From positions 22,108-86,107 of the forward strand of contig MESI01000017.1 in assembly GCA_001770935.1 (NCBI GenBank): a stretch of 64,000 nucleotides of DNA, read 5' to 3'. The notes beneath the pieces were generated by a model. That model saw nothing but the letters and a program-made list of their open reading frames with translations. It ran no database searches and was not told the origin of the DNA. A program made the position numbers and the translations under genes. This document shows positions 16,575-25,108 of this stretch, piece by piece; the stretch's first letter is position 1, and every line of letters begins with the position of its first letter. This stretch comes from Burkholderiales bacterium RIFCSPLOWO2_12_FULL_61_40 (GTDB taxonomy: Bacteria > Pseudomonadota > Gammaproteobacteria > Burkholderiales > Burkholderiaceae_C).

Positions 16575-19229
16575 GTGACAGAAACCAAGTACCCCGCCGA
16601 CCCCGTCGGAGCTATGGACGACATAGCCAAAATTGATGCCCTGTGGGGCTTTTCCACCCCCAACGGATGGTTGAAACACCCCGCTGTGGTGGCGTGGACC
16701 GATGCCCAAACCGGGATGTTGGCCCGCCTGCGCAGTGAAATGGCTTTGCGCGGCGCGCACCCGGCCCGCACGGTGGTGTTGCTGCCCTATGCCCAGCTGC
16801 GGCCCCTGGCGGCACGCCTGTGGACGCTGTGTTTTCCCGACGGCTTTGCACCGCGGTTCGAGACCACCATGAGCTGGAGCACCGAGCGGGGGGGCGACGC
16901 CGCGGGTGGGACCGACATTGCGTTTGACGTGGCGCTGGACACGCTGACCGCGCGGGTTCTTTTGGCCAAGGCCGGGCTGGCCGCCCAGCAGGACGCATTG
17001 GCCGGTATGCTGGTGCTGGCCACGCACCAATTGGCGCCTTTGGCTGCCGCCTGCAGCCCGGCAGATCGGGCTGAATGGGCACAAAACGCGCGCATTGGCG
17101 CCGTCGTGGGCATGGACGGCCCGGCATTGGCGTGGGAGGCCGCCGTGGTGCGCATCGCGGTGGAGTGGGCGGCGGTGTCGGCCTATGTCAGCGATGTGTT
17201 ATTCACCCCGGCGGTGCGTGACGGATGGGACTGCCTGCTGGTGGTGCAGGGTTTTTCGGTGGACCCCCTGATGTCGGTCCTGCAGCCGGTTTGGGGCGAC
17301 AAATGGGGGTGCTTGTCCCTGGCGCCGTCCGTGGACGGTATTGCCCCTGCTTTGGAGCCTGTTGACATGGCCTTGCATGCCTGCCGGGATGCCGAGGATG
17401 AAGCGCAGCGCAGCGCGGCCTGCGCTTTGCGGCATATCGAGGCCGGGCGCACCCCGGTCGCCCTGGTGTCGTCCGACCGCGCACTGACGCGGCGCGTGCG
17501 CGCCATGCTGGACGGCGCGGGTGTACAGATACGTGATGAAAACGGCTGGAAACTCTCCACCAGCCATGCTGCGGCCCAGGTGATGGCGTTTTTGAAGGCC
17601 TGCGAGTGGAACGCCTCCACCGATGGGGTGCTGAACTGGCTGAAAAGCGCCACGGCTTTTGCCGAGGTGGTGGACGCGCTGGAAGCCGCCGTGCGCCGCA
17701 ACCAGGTGCGCGACTGGCGCCAGGTGGCAGGCCTCCCCGCACTGAAGAAAAACGCGGCGCTGCTGGAGGCCCACCAAAAAATTCACCAGCTGCAAGAGTT
17801 GTTCAAGGGCAGCCACACGCTGGCGGGCTGGCTGGCGGCGCTGCGCACCGCGTTGCAAACCAGTGGCGTGTGGGCTGGTTTGCAGGCCGATGGCGCCGGT
17901 GCCGCCGTGCTGGCGGCGCTGCGCCTGGCAGACACGCCCTTGCCGGCCTGGGATGCCTTGCAGGGGGGGGCGCTGTGGGGGCCGGGGCGCATGGACCTGG
18001 CGCAGTTCACCCACTGGGTCAACCTGGCGCTGGAGGGCGCCAGTTTTTCGCCACCCTACCCTGAGCGCGAGGAAGTGGTCATCCTGCCCATGAGCCAGAT
18101 GCTGGGCCGCCCTTTTGCCGCTGTGGTGCTGGCCGGCTGTGACGAGGTGCGCATGAACCCGTCCCCCGAACCACCGGGGGGCTGGACCGCGCCGCAGCGT
18201 GCGGCGCTGGGCCTGCCTTCCCGTGAGACCCTGGATGCACTGGCCCGTGCCGCCTGGTACCAGGCCCTGCAAACGCCCGTGTGTGATGTGTTGTGGCGCA
18301 CCAGCGACGACGCGGGCGAGACCTTGTTGCCCAGTGCACTGGTGCAGTTGTTGCAACTGGAGGACGGCCACCGCACGGTGGCGGCCGATCCGCGTGTGAA
18401 CCGCCGGGTGGCATCCACACCGGTGCTCCCGCCCCAGCCCATCGGCGCGCTGGTACCGGTGCAGCAGCTATCGGCCAGCGCCTACGAGGACCTGCGCCAA
18501 TGTCCGTACCGCTTTTTCGCCCTGCGCCAACTGGGCCTCAAAGCCGTGGACGAACTGGACGCCGAGGTGGACAAGCGTGATTTTGGATTGTGGCTGCACG
18601 AGGTGCTCAAACGCTTCCACGAGGCCTTGGCCCCCAGCAGCGGTTTGGACCGCGCGGCGCGGCGGGTGCTGATCGACGCGGCCAGCCTGGCCACCACCCA
18701 CGCGATGGCTCTGCCGCAAGGCGAGTTTTTGCCATTTGCCGCCGCGTGGCCTGCGGTGCGTGAGGGCTACCTGGACTGGTTGCTCAAACACGAAGCCAGC
18801 GGGGCCGTGTTTTTCAGCGCGGAAACCGCGCACACGCAATCGCTAGGAGACCTCACCCTGGTCGGGCGGATTGACCGCATCGATACCCTGCCAGACGGCA
18901 CGGTGTTGGTGGTGGACTACAAGACCGAGCCTGCCGCCAAAACCAGCTCGCGGGTGAAAGACCCGCTGGAAGACACCCAAATGGCGTTTTATGCCGCCTT
19001 GTTGCCCCACGACACCTTGCAAGGCGCCTACGTGAACGTGGGGGAGCGCGATGCCACCCGCACCTACCCCCAGCCAGAACTCGTGGAAGCGCGTGATGCC
19101 CTGATCGAAGGCATGCTGATAGACATGCAAAACATCCGGGAGGGCGTTCCGCTACCCGCATTGGGTGAGGGCGTTGCGTGTGACTATTGCAGTGCGCGGG
19201 GCCTGTGCCGCAAAGACTTTTGGGCATGA
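16575..19229 (+). CDS. addB: AddB-like PD-(D/E)XK nuclease subunit
   Basis: An 884-residue partner of the helicase-nuclease gene that follows. The C-terminal RecB-type nuclease domain has VLVVDYKTEP near residues 775-785. Four cysteines fit the AddB Fe-S staple: Cys643 in LRQCPYRFF and Cys869, Cys872 and Cys878 in CDYCSARGLC. The N-terminal part is a divergent, inactivated helicase fold, so no clear Walker motif is expected. The pair should resect double-strand breaks up to Chi-like sites for RecA loading. The start is a GTG at 16575. Assignment to AddB rather than another exonuclease subunit rests on the Fe-S pattern and the neighbour. Confidence 0.83.
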   Translation: MTETKYPADPVGAMDDIAKIDALWGFSTPNGWLKHPAVVAWTDAQTGMLARLRSEMALRGAHPARTVVLLPYAQLRPLAARLWTLCFPDGFAPRFETTMSWSTERGGDAAGGTDIAFDVALDTLTARVLLAKAGLAAQQDALAGMLVLATHQLAPLAAACSPADRAEWAQNARIGAVVGMDGPALAWEAAVVRIAVEWAAVSAYVSDVLFTPAVRDGWDCLLVVQGFSVDPLMSVLQPVWGDKWGCLSLAPSVDGIAPALEPVDMALHACRDAEDEAQRSAACALRHIEAGRTPVALVSSDRALTRRVRAMLDGAGVQIRDENGWKLSTSHAAAQVMAFLKACEWNASTDGVLNWLKSATAFAEVVDALEAAVRRNQVRDWRQVAGLPALKKNAALLEAHQKIHQLQELFKGSHTLAGWLAALRTALQTSGVWAGLQADGAGAAVLAALRLADTPLPAWDALQGGALWGPGRMDLAQFTHWVNLALEGASFSPPYPEREEVVILPMSQMLGRPFAAVVLAGCDEVRMNPSPEPPGGWTAPQRAALGLPSRETLDALARAAWYQALQTPVCDVLWRTSDDAGETLLPSALVQLLQLEDGHRTVAADPRVNRRVASTPVLPPQPIGALVPVQQLSASAYEDLRQCPYRFFALRQLGLKAVDELDAEVDKRDFGLWLHEVLKRFHEALAPSSGLDRAARRVLIDAASLATTHAMALPQGEFLPFAAAWPAVREGYLDWLLKHEASGAVFFSAETAHTQSLGDLTLVGRIDRIDTLPDGTVLVVDYKTEPAAKTSSRVKDPLEDTQMAFYAALLPHDTLQGAYVNVGERDATRTYPQPELVEARDALIEGMLIDMQNIREGVPLPALGEGVACDYCSARGLCRKDFWA

Positions 19230-19234
19230 AGGTG

Positions 19235-19285
19235 GCGCCCACCGTCGCCCACGCTGTGTGGCTCCCAGCCCCCTATGGGGCCGCG
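19235..19285 (+). repeat. Second dispersed GC-rich repeat, copy 2
   Basis: Lies in the 137-bp addB-addA gap. It contains GCCC, GTGTGGC and a CCCC-TAT-GGGG hairpin and aligns with the minus-strand copy at 14653-14700. The rest of the gap holds the addA ribosome site and no gene. Confidence 0.5.
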
Positions 19286-19366
19286 TTTTCCCTGCCGGGG
19301 CTGACCGCCAAGCGGTTCAGGAGCCTCGGGGCGGCCCGCCGACACTACCTAATGGAGTAAACCTGC

Positions 19367-22300
19367 ATGTCTGACACGGCCGCTTTCGAGCACAACGGCA
19401 TCACCGTTGCGCGCCAGCGCTTTTACGAGATTGCCTGCGACCCCCGCCGCAGCGTGGCGGTGGAAGCCTGCGCCGGGGCAGGCAAGACCTGGATGCTGGT
19501 CTCACGCATGGTGCGTGCTCTGCTGGAGGGCAGCGCCCCGCAAGAAATTTTGGCCATCACCTTCACCAAAAAAGCGGCGGGCGAAATGCGCCAGCGCCTG
19601 CTGGATTGGTTGCTGCAGTTTGCGCAGGCCACCGACGCCACGTTGCGCCAGGAGTTGCAAACCCGCGGGCTCAAGCAAGAGCCCACGCCGGAGCAGTTGT
19701 CCACCTTGCGCCAATTGCACGCCACCTTGCTCAAGAATGGCCGTCCGGTGCAAATCCGCACCTTCCACAGCTGGTTTGCCGCCTTGCTGCGCAGCGCGCC
19801 GCTGGCCGTGCTGCAGGAGCTGGGCTTGCCTACAGCCTACGAATTGCTGGAGAACGATGCCAAGGCCGTGGCCCAGGTGTGGCGCCGGTTCCAGACCCGG
19901 GTGGCCCAGGACGCGCAGGCGCATGACGACTACCTGGCGGCCGTGTCCACCTTTGGCCGCCACCAGGCGCACAAGGCGCTGGAGGCAGCCTTGTCCAAGC
20001 GGGTGGAATTTGTGCTGGCCGACGCGAACGGCGTGGTGGACCGATCGGTGCAAACTTTTGCGCAGCAGTTTCCTGATTTTGCGGGCATGGACATGCCGCA
20101 AGACCGGCTGGTGCATCCCGTGGTGCGGCAATTGCTGCTGGACGCCGCACGCGCGCTGGGCGCATCCAGCCTGGTCACCTGCACCAAGGCCGCAAGCGCC
20201 CTGGAGCAAGGCCTGACCCAGAACGATCCTGCCAGCGTGTGTGATGCCCTGCTGACCAAAACCGGCACAGCACGCAAGTTCAGCGACAAGCTGAGCGGCA
20301 TCGCCACGGTGCAGCAGGCGCAAGAGCTGCTGCTGCGCATGGCCCAGGCGCAGGCCCAGCACGCGGCCTGGCTGCACCAGCAGCGCATGGCGCGGCTGGT
20401 GCGTGGGCTGGTGGACGACTACGCCGCGCTCAAACGCGAACGCGGCTGGATCGACATGGGCGACCTGGAGCGCGCGGCGCTCACCCTGATGAGCGATCCG
20501 TGCTTAAGTGGCTGGGTGCAGGAGCGCCTGGACGCGCGGGTGCGCCACCTTTTGATCGACGAGTTTCAGGACACCAACCCGCTGCAGTGGCAGGCGCTGA
20601 GCGCCTGGCTCTCGGGGTATACGGGGGCAGGGCAGGCGCCCAGCGTGTTCATCGTGGGCGACCCCAAGCAAAGCATTTACCGCTTTCGCCGGGCCGAGCC
20701 GCAGGTGTTCAAGGCGGCCAAGGCCTTTGTGGTGGCGGGCCTGGGGGGCGACGTGCTGAGCTGCGACCACACGCGGCGCAATGCACCGCCCATCATCGCA
20801 CTGGTGAACCAGGTCATGGGCCAGGCGCAAAGCCAGGGCGAGTTTGACGGCTACCGCGCGCACAGCACCGAGTCCCTGCAGGCGGGCCAGGTCTTCAAAT
20901 TGCCCCGCATGGCGCGCGAGGCCAAGGACGGGCCCCCGGTTCAGGAAGGTGCCGCCGAGGGCACCTGGCGCAACTCCCTCACCATGGCGCGCCAGCAGGT
21001 CGAGGAAACCCGCAAAACGCTGGAATGCAAGCAGGCCGCGCAGTGGCTGGCCCAGCAGCTGCAAGCGGCGGGCGCGCAGCTCAAGCCCCGCGACATCATG
21101 GTGCTGGCCCGCAAACGCGAGCGCCTGGGGCTGATGCAGGCCGAACTGGCGGCCCTGCGCATCCCGGCCCAGCAACCCGAAAAGAACGAACTGGCCGACA
21201 TGCCCGAGGTGCAGGACCTGGTGGCCCTGCTGGACGTGCTGGTGTCGCCCCGGCACGACCTCTCGCTGGCCCGGGTGCTGAAGTCCCCGCTGTTTGGCGT
21301 GAACGATGCCGACTTGGTGCAACTGGTACTGCGCCAGCGCGCGATGGCCGCGCAGGTGAATAGCGTTGCGAATACAGACACAGCAGGCACAGACGCCGCA
21401 GGCACAGACGCCGCAGGCACAGACGCAGCAGGCACAGACGCAGCAGGCACAGACGCGAACGCGGACGCGGACGCCCTGCCGGAGTTGGTCGTCGCCAAGC
21501 CTACAGTGACCTGGCTGCAGGTGCTGCAGCAGGCCACCGGTTTGCCCGACGCCCTGGCCCAGGTAGGCCAGACACTCGCTACCTGGAAGCAGTGGGTGGA
21601 CAGCCTGCCGCCGCACGATGCCCTCAACGCCATCTACCAAGATGGCGACGTGCTGGCCCGCTACGCTGCCTCCACGTCCGCCAACCAGCGCGACGCCGTG
21701 CTGGCCAATTTGCGCTCGCTCCTGTCGGCGGCTTTGCAGGTGGACGGCGGGCGTTATGTCACGGCCTATGCACTGGTGCGGGCCCTGCGCGCCGGCGGCA
21801 TGGCGGCGCCGGTGCGGGCCGACACCGATGCGGTGCGCCTGCTCACCATCCACGGCGCCAAGGGCCTGGAAGCGCCGCTGGTGCTGCTGCTGGACACCGA
21901 TGGCGAGGCCCTCAAATCCGAAACCATGGGCGTGCTGGTGAACTGGCCCGGCGAAGATGCCTACCCGCGGCGTTTTGTGTTCCTGGCCAGCGAGTCCCGG
22001 CCCCCGGCCTGCGTGGCCGACGCCTTGGCCGTGGAGCAGGCCGAGCGCAGCCGCGAAGAACTCAACGCCCTGTACGTCGCCCTGACGCGCACCCAGCGCA
22101 CGCTGGTGGTGTCCAGCCTGGAGCCGCACAGCCCCAACCTGGGAAGCTGGTGGCAGCGGCTGGAAGCGCAGGCCCAGGACGCGCCTTGGCAAGGTGTGGT
22201 GGGTGCCGCGGCCCAGCCGGTGCCGCTGGCCGCAGACCCGCATGCCGAGCTGCTGGTCGACGATTACCTGCTAAAAATACTGCCAAATCGGCCTCCAGCC

Positions 22301-22870
22301 CTTATGGAATATGCGCAAGAAGCTCCTAAATTGGTAGCAAAAGTAAAACCCAAGCCAGGCGATGCGTCGGCGGAAAGTGCCTTGGCGGGGCCTGCGGACA
22401 GCCTCGACTCGCGCATGGGCCAGGCCATGCACCGCCTGCTGGAGTGGGTGCCGCCTGAGGCGGGCGGGGCCAGGGCGGCGTTGTGGTCCCCAGAGCAGTT
22501 GGTCACCGTGGCGCGCGACTTTGTGCTGGAGGCCGAACAGGTGCATGCCGCCAGCCAGATGGCCCGCGCCATCCTGAACGGCCAGGGCGCCTGGGCGTGG
22601 GACAGCCAGCTGCTGGGCTGGCACGGCAACGAAGTGGCCATGGCGCACCGGGGCCGCATGCTGCGCCTGGACCGCCTGGTGCAGCACCGCACCAGCCAGG
22701 AATGGTGGGTGCTGGACTACAAATCCAGCGCACAACCCGAGCAGCAGGCCGATCTGCGCGCACAACTGCTGGCTTACCGCAGCGCCGTGGCACAGGCCTA
22801 CCCAGGCCAGACAGTGCGCGCCGCCTTTTTAACGGCGCTGGGCGCCCTGGTGGAATTGCACCATCCCTGA
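19367..22870 (+). CDS. addA: AddA-like UvrD-family helicase/exonuclease
   Basis: An 1167-residue superfamily 1A helicase with a C-terminal RecB-family nuclease. Walker A is AGAGKT (residues 36-41), motif II LIDEFQDTNPLQW near 397-409, motif III VGDPKQSIYRFRRAEP, and motifs V/VI HGAKGLEAP and LYVALTRTQRTL. The nuclease signature is VLDYKSS near 1114. With AddB it forms the double-strand break resection enzyme. Two oddities lie in surface regions: a tandem TDAAG repeat (near 670-697) and a dispersed-repeat insertion giving MEYAQ (from residue 980). The FAD protein gene begins 9 bp downstream. Confidence 0.88.
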   Translation: MSDTAAFEHNGITVARQRFYEIACDPRRSVAVEACAGAGKTWMLVSRMVRALLEGSAPQEILAITFTKKAAGEMRQRLLDWLLQFAQATDATLRQELQTRGLKQEPTPEQLSTLRQLHATLLKNGRPVQIRTFHSWFAALLRSAPLAVLQELGLPTAYELLENDAKAVAQVWRRFQTRVAQDAQAHDDYLAAVSTFGRHQAHKALEAALSKRVEFVLADANGVVDRSVQTFAQQFPDFAGMDMPQDRLVHPVVRQLLLDAARALGASSLVTCTKAASALEQGLTQNDPASVCDALLTKTGTARKFSDKLSGIATVQQAQELLLRMAQAQAQHAAWLHQQRMARLVRGLVDDYAALKRERGWIDMGDLERAALTLMSDPCLSGWVQERLDARVRHLLIDEFQDTNPLQWQALSAWLSGYTGAGQAPSVFIVGDPKQSIYRFRRAEPQVFKAAKAFVVAGLGGDVLSCDHTRRNAPPIIALVNQVMGQAQSQGEFDGYRAHSTESLQAGQVFKLPRMAREAKDGPPVQEGAAEGTWRNSLTMARQQVEETRKTLECKQAAQWLAQQLQAAGAQLKPRDIMVLARKRERLGLMQAELAALRIPAQQPEKNELADMPEVQDLVALLDVLVSPRHDLSLARVLKSPLFGVNDADLVQLVLRQRAMAAQVNSVANTDTAGTDAAGTDAAGTDAAGTDAAGTDANADADALPELVVAKPTVTWLQVLQQATGLPDALAQVGQTLATWKQWVDSLPPHDALNAIYQDGDVLARYAASTSANQRDAVLANLRSLLSAALQVDGGRYVTAYALVRALRAGGMAAPVRADTDAVRLLTIHGAKGLEAPLVLLLDTDGEALKSETMGVLVNWPGEDAYPRRFVFLASESRPPACVADALAVEQAERSREELNALYVALTRTQRTLVVSSLEPHSPNLGSWWQRLEAQAQDAPWQGVVGAAAQPVPLAADPHAELLVDDYLLKILPNRPPALMEYAQEAPKLVAKVKPKPGDASAESALAGPADSLDSRMGQAMHRLLEWVPPEAGGARAALWSPEQLVTVARDFVLEAEQVHAASQMARAILNGQGAWAWDSQLLGWHGNEVAMAHRGRMLRLDRLVQHRTSQEWWVLDYKSSAQPEQQADLRAQLLAYRSAVAQAYPGQTVRAAFLTALGALVELHHP
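21374..21457 (+). repeat. 15-bp tandem repeat inside addA
   Basis: Five units of ACA GAC NNN GCA GGC plus a partial sixth, encoding (Thr-Asp-X-Ala-Gly)n between two helicase motifs. Units differ only at wobble bases, so the expansion looks recent; the number of units may vary between strains. The unit length is a multiple of three, so the frame is kept. Confidence 0.9.
22282..22342 (+). repeat. Dispersed ~55-bp repeat, copy 3, in frame inside addA
   Basis: Begins CAAATCGGCCTCCAGCCC and continues through ATGGAATATGCGCAAGAAGC to GGTAGCAAAAG. It is translated as PALMEYAQEAPKLVA within the AddA protein, ahead of the C-terminal nuclease domain. The same peptide pattern occurs in DnaX and NadE. 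Confidence 0.85.
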
Positions 22871-22879
22871 CAATAGGGC

Positions 22880-24169
22880 ATGAACTCAGAAAACAAAATA
22901 ATTGATGTCGTTGTGATTGGTGGCGGCCCGGCGGGCCTGATGGCCGCCCAGGTTGCGTCTGACGCTGGCCTCACCGTGCACCTGTATGACGCCATGCCCT
23001 CCGTGGGGCGCAAATTCCTGCTGGCCGGCAAGGGCGGGCTGAACCTGACCCACTCCGAGGGGGCAGATACCTTTGCCGGGCGTTTTGGCGCCCGCCGCGA
23101 AGCCATCTCGGCGCTGCTGCAAGACTTTGACTCGGGCGCCGTGTGCGCCTGGGCGCAGGGCCTGGGGGTGGAAACCTTTGTGGGCTCGTCGGGCCGCGTA
23201 TTTCCCAAGGACATGAAGGCCGCGCCCCTGCTGCGCGCCTGGCTGCACCGGCTGCGCCACCCCGCCACGGGCGCCGGTGTGCAATTCCATATGCGCCACC
23301 GCTGGACCGGTTGGGCCGAGTCCGCCGCACGGTCGGCGCCCGCGCACCAGAGCCTGTGTTTTGACACGCCGCAAGGCCCGGTGCAGGTGCAAGCCCGTGC
23401 CGTGGTGCTGGCCCTGGGCGGTGGCAGCTGGGCGCGTTTGGGTTCCAACGGCGCCTGGGTGCCCTTGCTGGCCCAAAAAGGCGTGGCCGTGGCGCCCCTG
23501 CTGCCTGCCAATTGCGGTTTTGATGTCAAGGGCGGCTGGAGTGCCTTCTTTGCAGAGAAGTTTGCGGGGCAACCGTTCAAATCGGTGGCGATGGCACTTA
23601 CCACCGCGCAAGGCCAGACGTTCCAGCGCAAGGGCGAGTTCGTGGCCACCGCCACCGGAGTGGAGGGTAGCCTGGTGTACGCCGCGTCCAGCCTGCTGCG
23701 CGACGACATCATCCGCACCGGCAGCGCCACTTTCCACCTGGACTTGCTGCCCGACCTGTCGGCCGAAAAAGTCCTGGCCGAAGTCAGCCACCCGCGCGGC
23801 ACCCGCTCGCTATCGAGCCACCTCAAAAGCCGCTTGCACCTGGACGGCATCAAATCCGCCCTCCTGCACGAGCTGCTGCCCAAAGCGGTGTTTGAAAACC
23901 CGGCGCAACTGGCAGCGGCCATCAAGGCCTTGCCCATCACCCTGCAGGCGGCCCGCCCCCTCGACGAAGCCATCAGCACCGCCGGCGGGGTGCTGTTTGA
24001 AGTGCTCTCGCCCCAACTGATGCTGGAGGCCCTGCCCGGCGTGTTTTGCGCCGGTGAAATGCTGGACTGGGAAGCCCCCACCGGCGGCTACCTGCTCACC
24101 GCCTGCTTTGCCAGCGGCCACAAGGCCGGGCAGGGTGTGGTGAATTTTCTGAGCAAAAATAGGCTGTAG
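22880..24169 (+). CDS. HI0933/BaiN-like FAD-dependent oxidoreductase
   Basis: A 429-residue flavoprotein. The N-terminal Rossmann motif is VVVIGGGPAGLMAA (residues about 9-22), followed by the family-specific GRKFLLAGKGGLNLTHSE, shown here in part as KFLLAGKGGLNLTHS. The C-terminal FAD-binding segment is GVFCAGEMLDWEAPTGGYLL. Members of this family reduce unsaturated bonds in some organisms (BaiN), but the substrate here is unknown. The last residues (KNRL and the TAG stop) are encoded by the start of dispersed-repeat copy 4, so the repeat supplies the stop codon. It lies 9 bp after addA and may be co-transcribed. Confidence 0.85.
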   Translation: MNSENKIIDVVVIGGGPAGLMAAQVASDAGLTVHLYDAMPSVGRKFLLAGKGGLNLTHSEGADTFAGRFGARREAISALLQDFDSGAVCAWAQGLGVETFVGSSGRVFPKDMKAAPLLRAWLHRLRHPATGAGVQFHMRHRWTGWAESAARSAPAHQSLCFDTPQGPVQVQARAVVLALGGGSWARLGSNGAWVPLLAQKGVAVAPLLPANCGFDVKGGWSAFFAEKFAGQPFKSVAMALTTAQGQTFQRKGEFVATATGVEGSLVYAASSLLRDDIIRTGSATFHLDLLPDLSAEKVLAEVSHPRGTRSLSSHLKSRLHLDGIKSALLHELLPKAVFENPAQLAAAIKALPITLQAARPLDEAISTAGGVLFEVLSPQLMLEALPGVFCAGEMLDWEAPTGGYLLTACFASGHKAGQGVVNFLSKNRL

Positions 24170-24318
24170 CCCGCGTAGATGCTGCGCAAGAAGCTATCTA
24201 ATTCCATTTCCATATCAATCCGACATGTTGTTGCATCGCCTTGCCGTGCTACAGCACTGTCTGCGGCTTCGCGCCTAATGTCGTATCGATCTGAAAATGG
24301 AATAAATGGTAGCAAAAG
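24154..24318 (+). repeat. Dispersed ~55-bp repeat, copy 4, split by an inserted element
   Basis: The left part (24154-24201) reads CAAAAATAGGCTGTAGCCC and continues to GCGCAAGAAGCTATCTAA; the right part (24306-24318) is ATGGTAGCAAAAG. Together they give the full repeat, with 101 bp plus a duplicated TAA between them. The left part contains the flavoprotein stop codon. Confidence 0.75.
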
Positions 24319-24483
24319 TGCTGGTTTGAGGTCTGTTGCCGGACGGGTGCCGTGGGGTGCTGTTGAAACGTGATTTTTCTCAACCAGCGCCATCCCTTTG
24401 CTTCGTACATTGGATTCCATGCCGTGTGGTGCGGCATTGCATCGGGTGCGTGGTGGGTATCCAATTTGAAAGGGAGGGTTCAC
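24170..24483. other. 314-bp gap between the flavoprotein and outer-membrane protein genes
   Basis: Holds the rest of repeat copy 4, the 101-bp inverted-repeat element nested in it, and about 165 bp with the presumed promoter and the strong GGGAGGG ribosome site of the outer-membrane protein gene. No further gene is supported. Confidence 0.6.
24202..24302. mobile_element. 101-bp MITE-like inverted-repeat element
   Basis: The ends 24202-24226 and 24278-24302 are inverted repeats matching at 21 of 25 bases (outer bases TTCCATTT). TAA flanks both ends (24199-24201 and 24303-24305), consistent with a 3-bp target duplication. A small internal hairpin, GTGCT-AC-AGCAC, lies near the centre. It has no coding capacity, so it would need a transposase in trans. 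Removing it plus one TAA restores an intact dispersed repeat. Confidence 0.6.
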
Positions 24484-25089
24484 ATGAAGAAAATCATCCT
24501 GGCGACGGCGCTTGCAGCAGCCTTGGTTTCGCCGCAGGCGTATTCGCAAATGAGAAATTTTGACGGGCCGAGCCTGGGCGTTAACTTGAACATAGCCAAT
24601 GCGTCCAACGAGTTCAGTGTGGGGGGCGCGTCATTTAAGAATGGGGATACTTCGCAAACCGGCAATCTTCAGGCCGCGTATGGCTTTGCGGCCAGCGACA
24701 GCATCGTGCTGGGCGTGGGCCTGACCTATGGGCCTGGTGACATCAAGGCCGGTTCCGTGACCACCGGGGGGGTGGGGTACGAATTAAAGGCCAAGGACCT
24801 GTATTCCCTGTATTTCGAGCCGGGATTTTTGGTCGCCAACTCCACCCTGGCATACGGCAAGCTGTCCTACCAGGGCATGACTGGGGAAACCAGGTTGTCG
24901 ACCGGATCCACCCTGAGCGACAGTTTCGTTGGGACCGGGTACGGGGCTGGCATTCGCACCATGCTGGGTTCCAATCTGTATCTGCAAGCTGAATTTGAGC
25001 AAATTGGCTATAGCGAAAAGTCCAATTCCGGCTTGACGTCCAAACCCACGGCCACGATGGGTTCGGTAGGGCTCGGCTACCGATTCTGA
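24484..25089 (+). CDS. Outer membrane beta-barrel protein
   Basis: A 201-residue exported protein. The signal peptide MKKIILATALAAALVSPQAYS is followed by a mature region of alternating hydrophobic/polar segments with many Gly and Ser residues, ending in VGLGYRF; the terminal Phe is the usual BAM recognition signal. It resembles small OmpW/OmpA-type or Ail-like barrels, but no subfamily is certain. The ATG at 24484 follows a GGGAGGG ribosome site; the open frame further upstream is not used. It converges on the diguanylate cyclase gene. Confidence 0.8.
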   Translation: MKKIILATALAAALVSPQAYSQMRNFDGPSLGVNLNIANASNEFSVGGASFKNGDTSQTGNLQAAYGFAASDSIVLGVGLTYGPGDIKAGSVTTGGVGYELKAKDLYSLYFEPGFLVANSTLAYGKLSYQGMTGETRLSTGSTLSDSFVGTGYGAGIRTMLGSNLYLQAEFEQIGYSEKSNSGLTSKPTATMGSVGLGYRF

Positions 25090-25108
25090 TGACCGGTGCG
25101 CAGGCCGT

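Noticed and set aside
20504..22243. 579-codon frame opposite addA, including a Cys-rich CVCAC repeat
   Set aside because: It is antisense to the helicase motifs; the Cys repeat is only the complement of the TDAAG tandem repeat.
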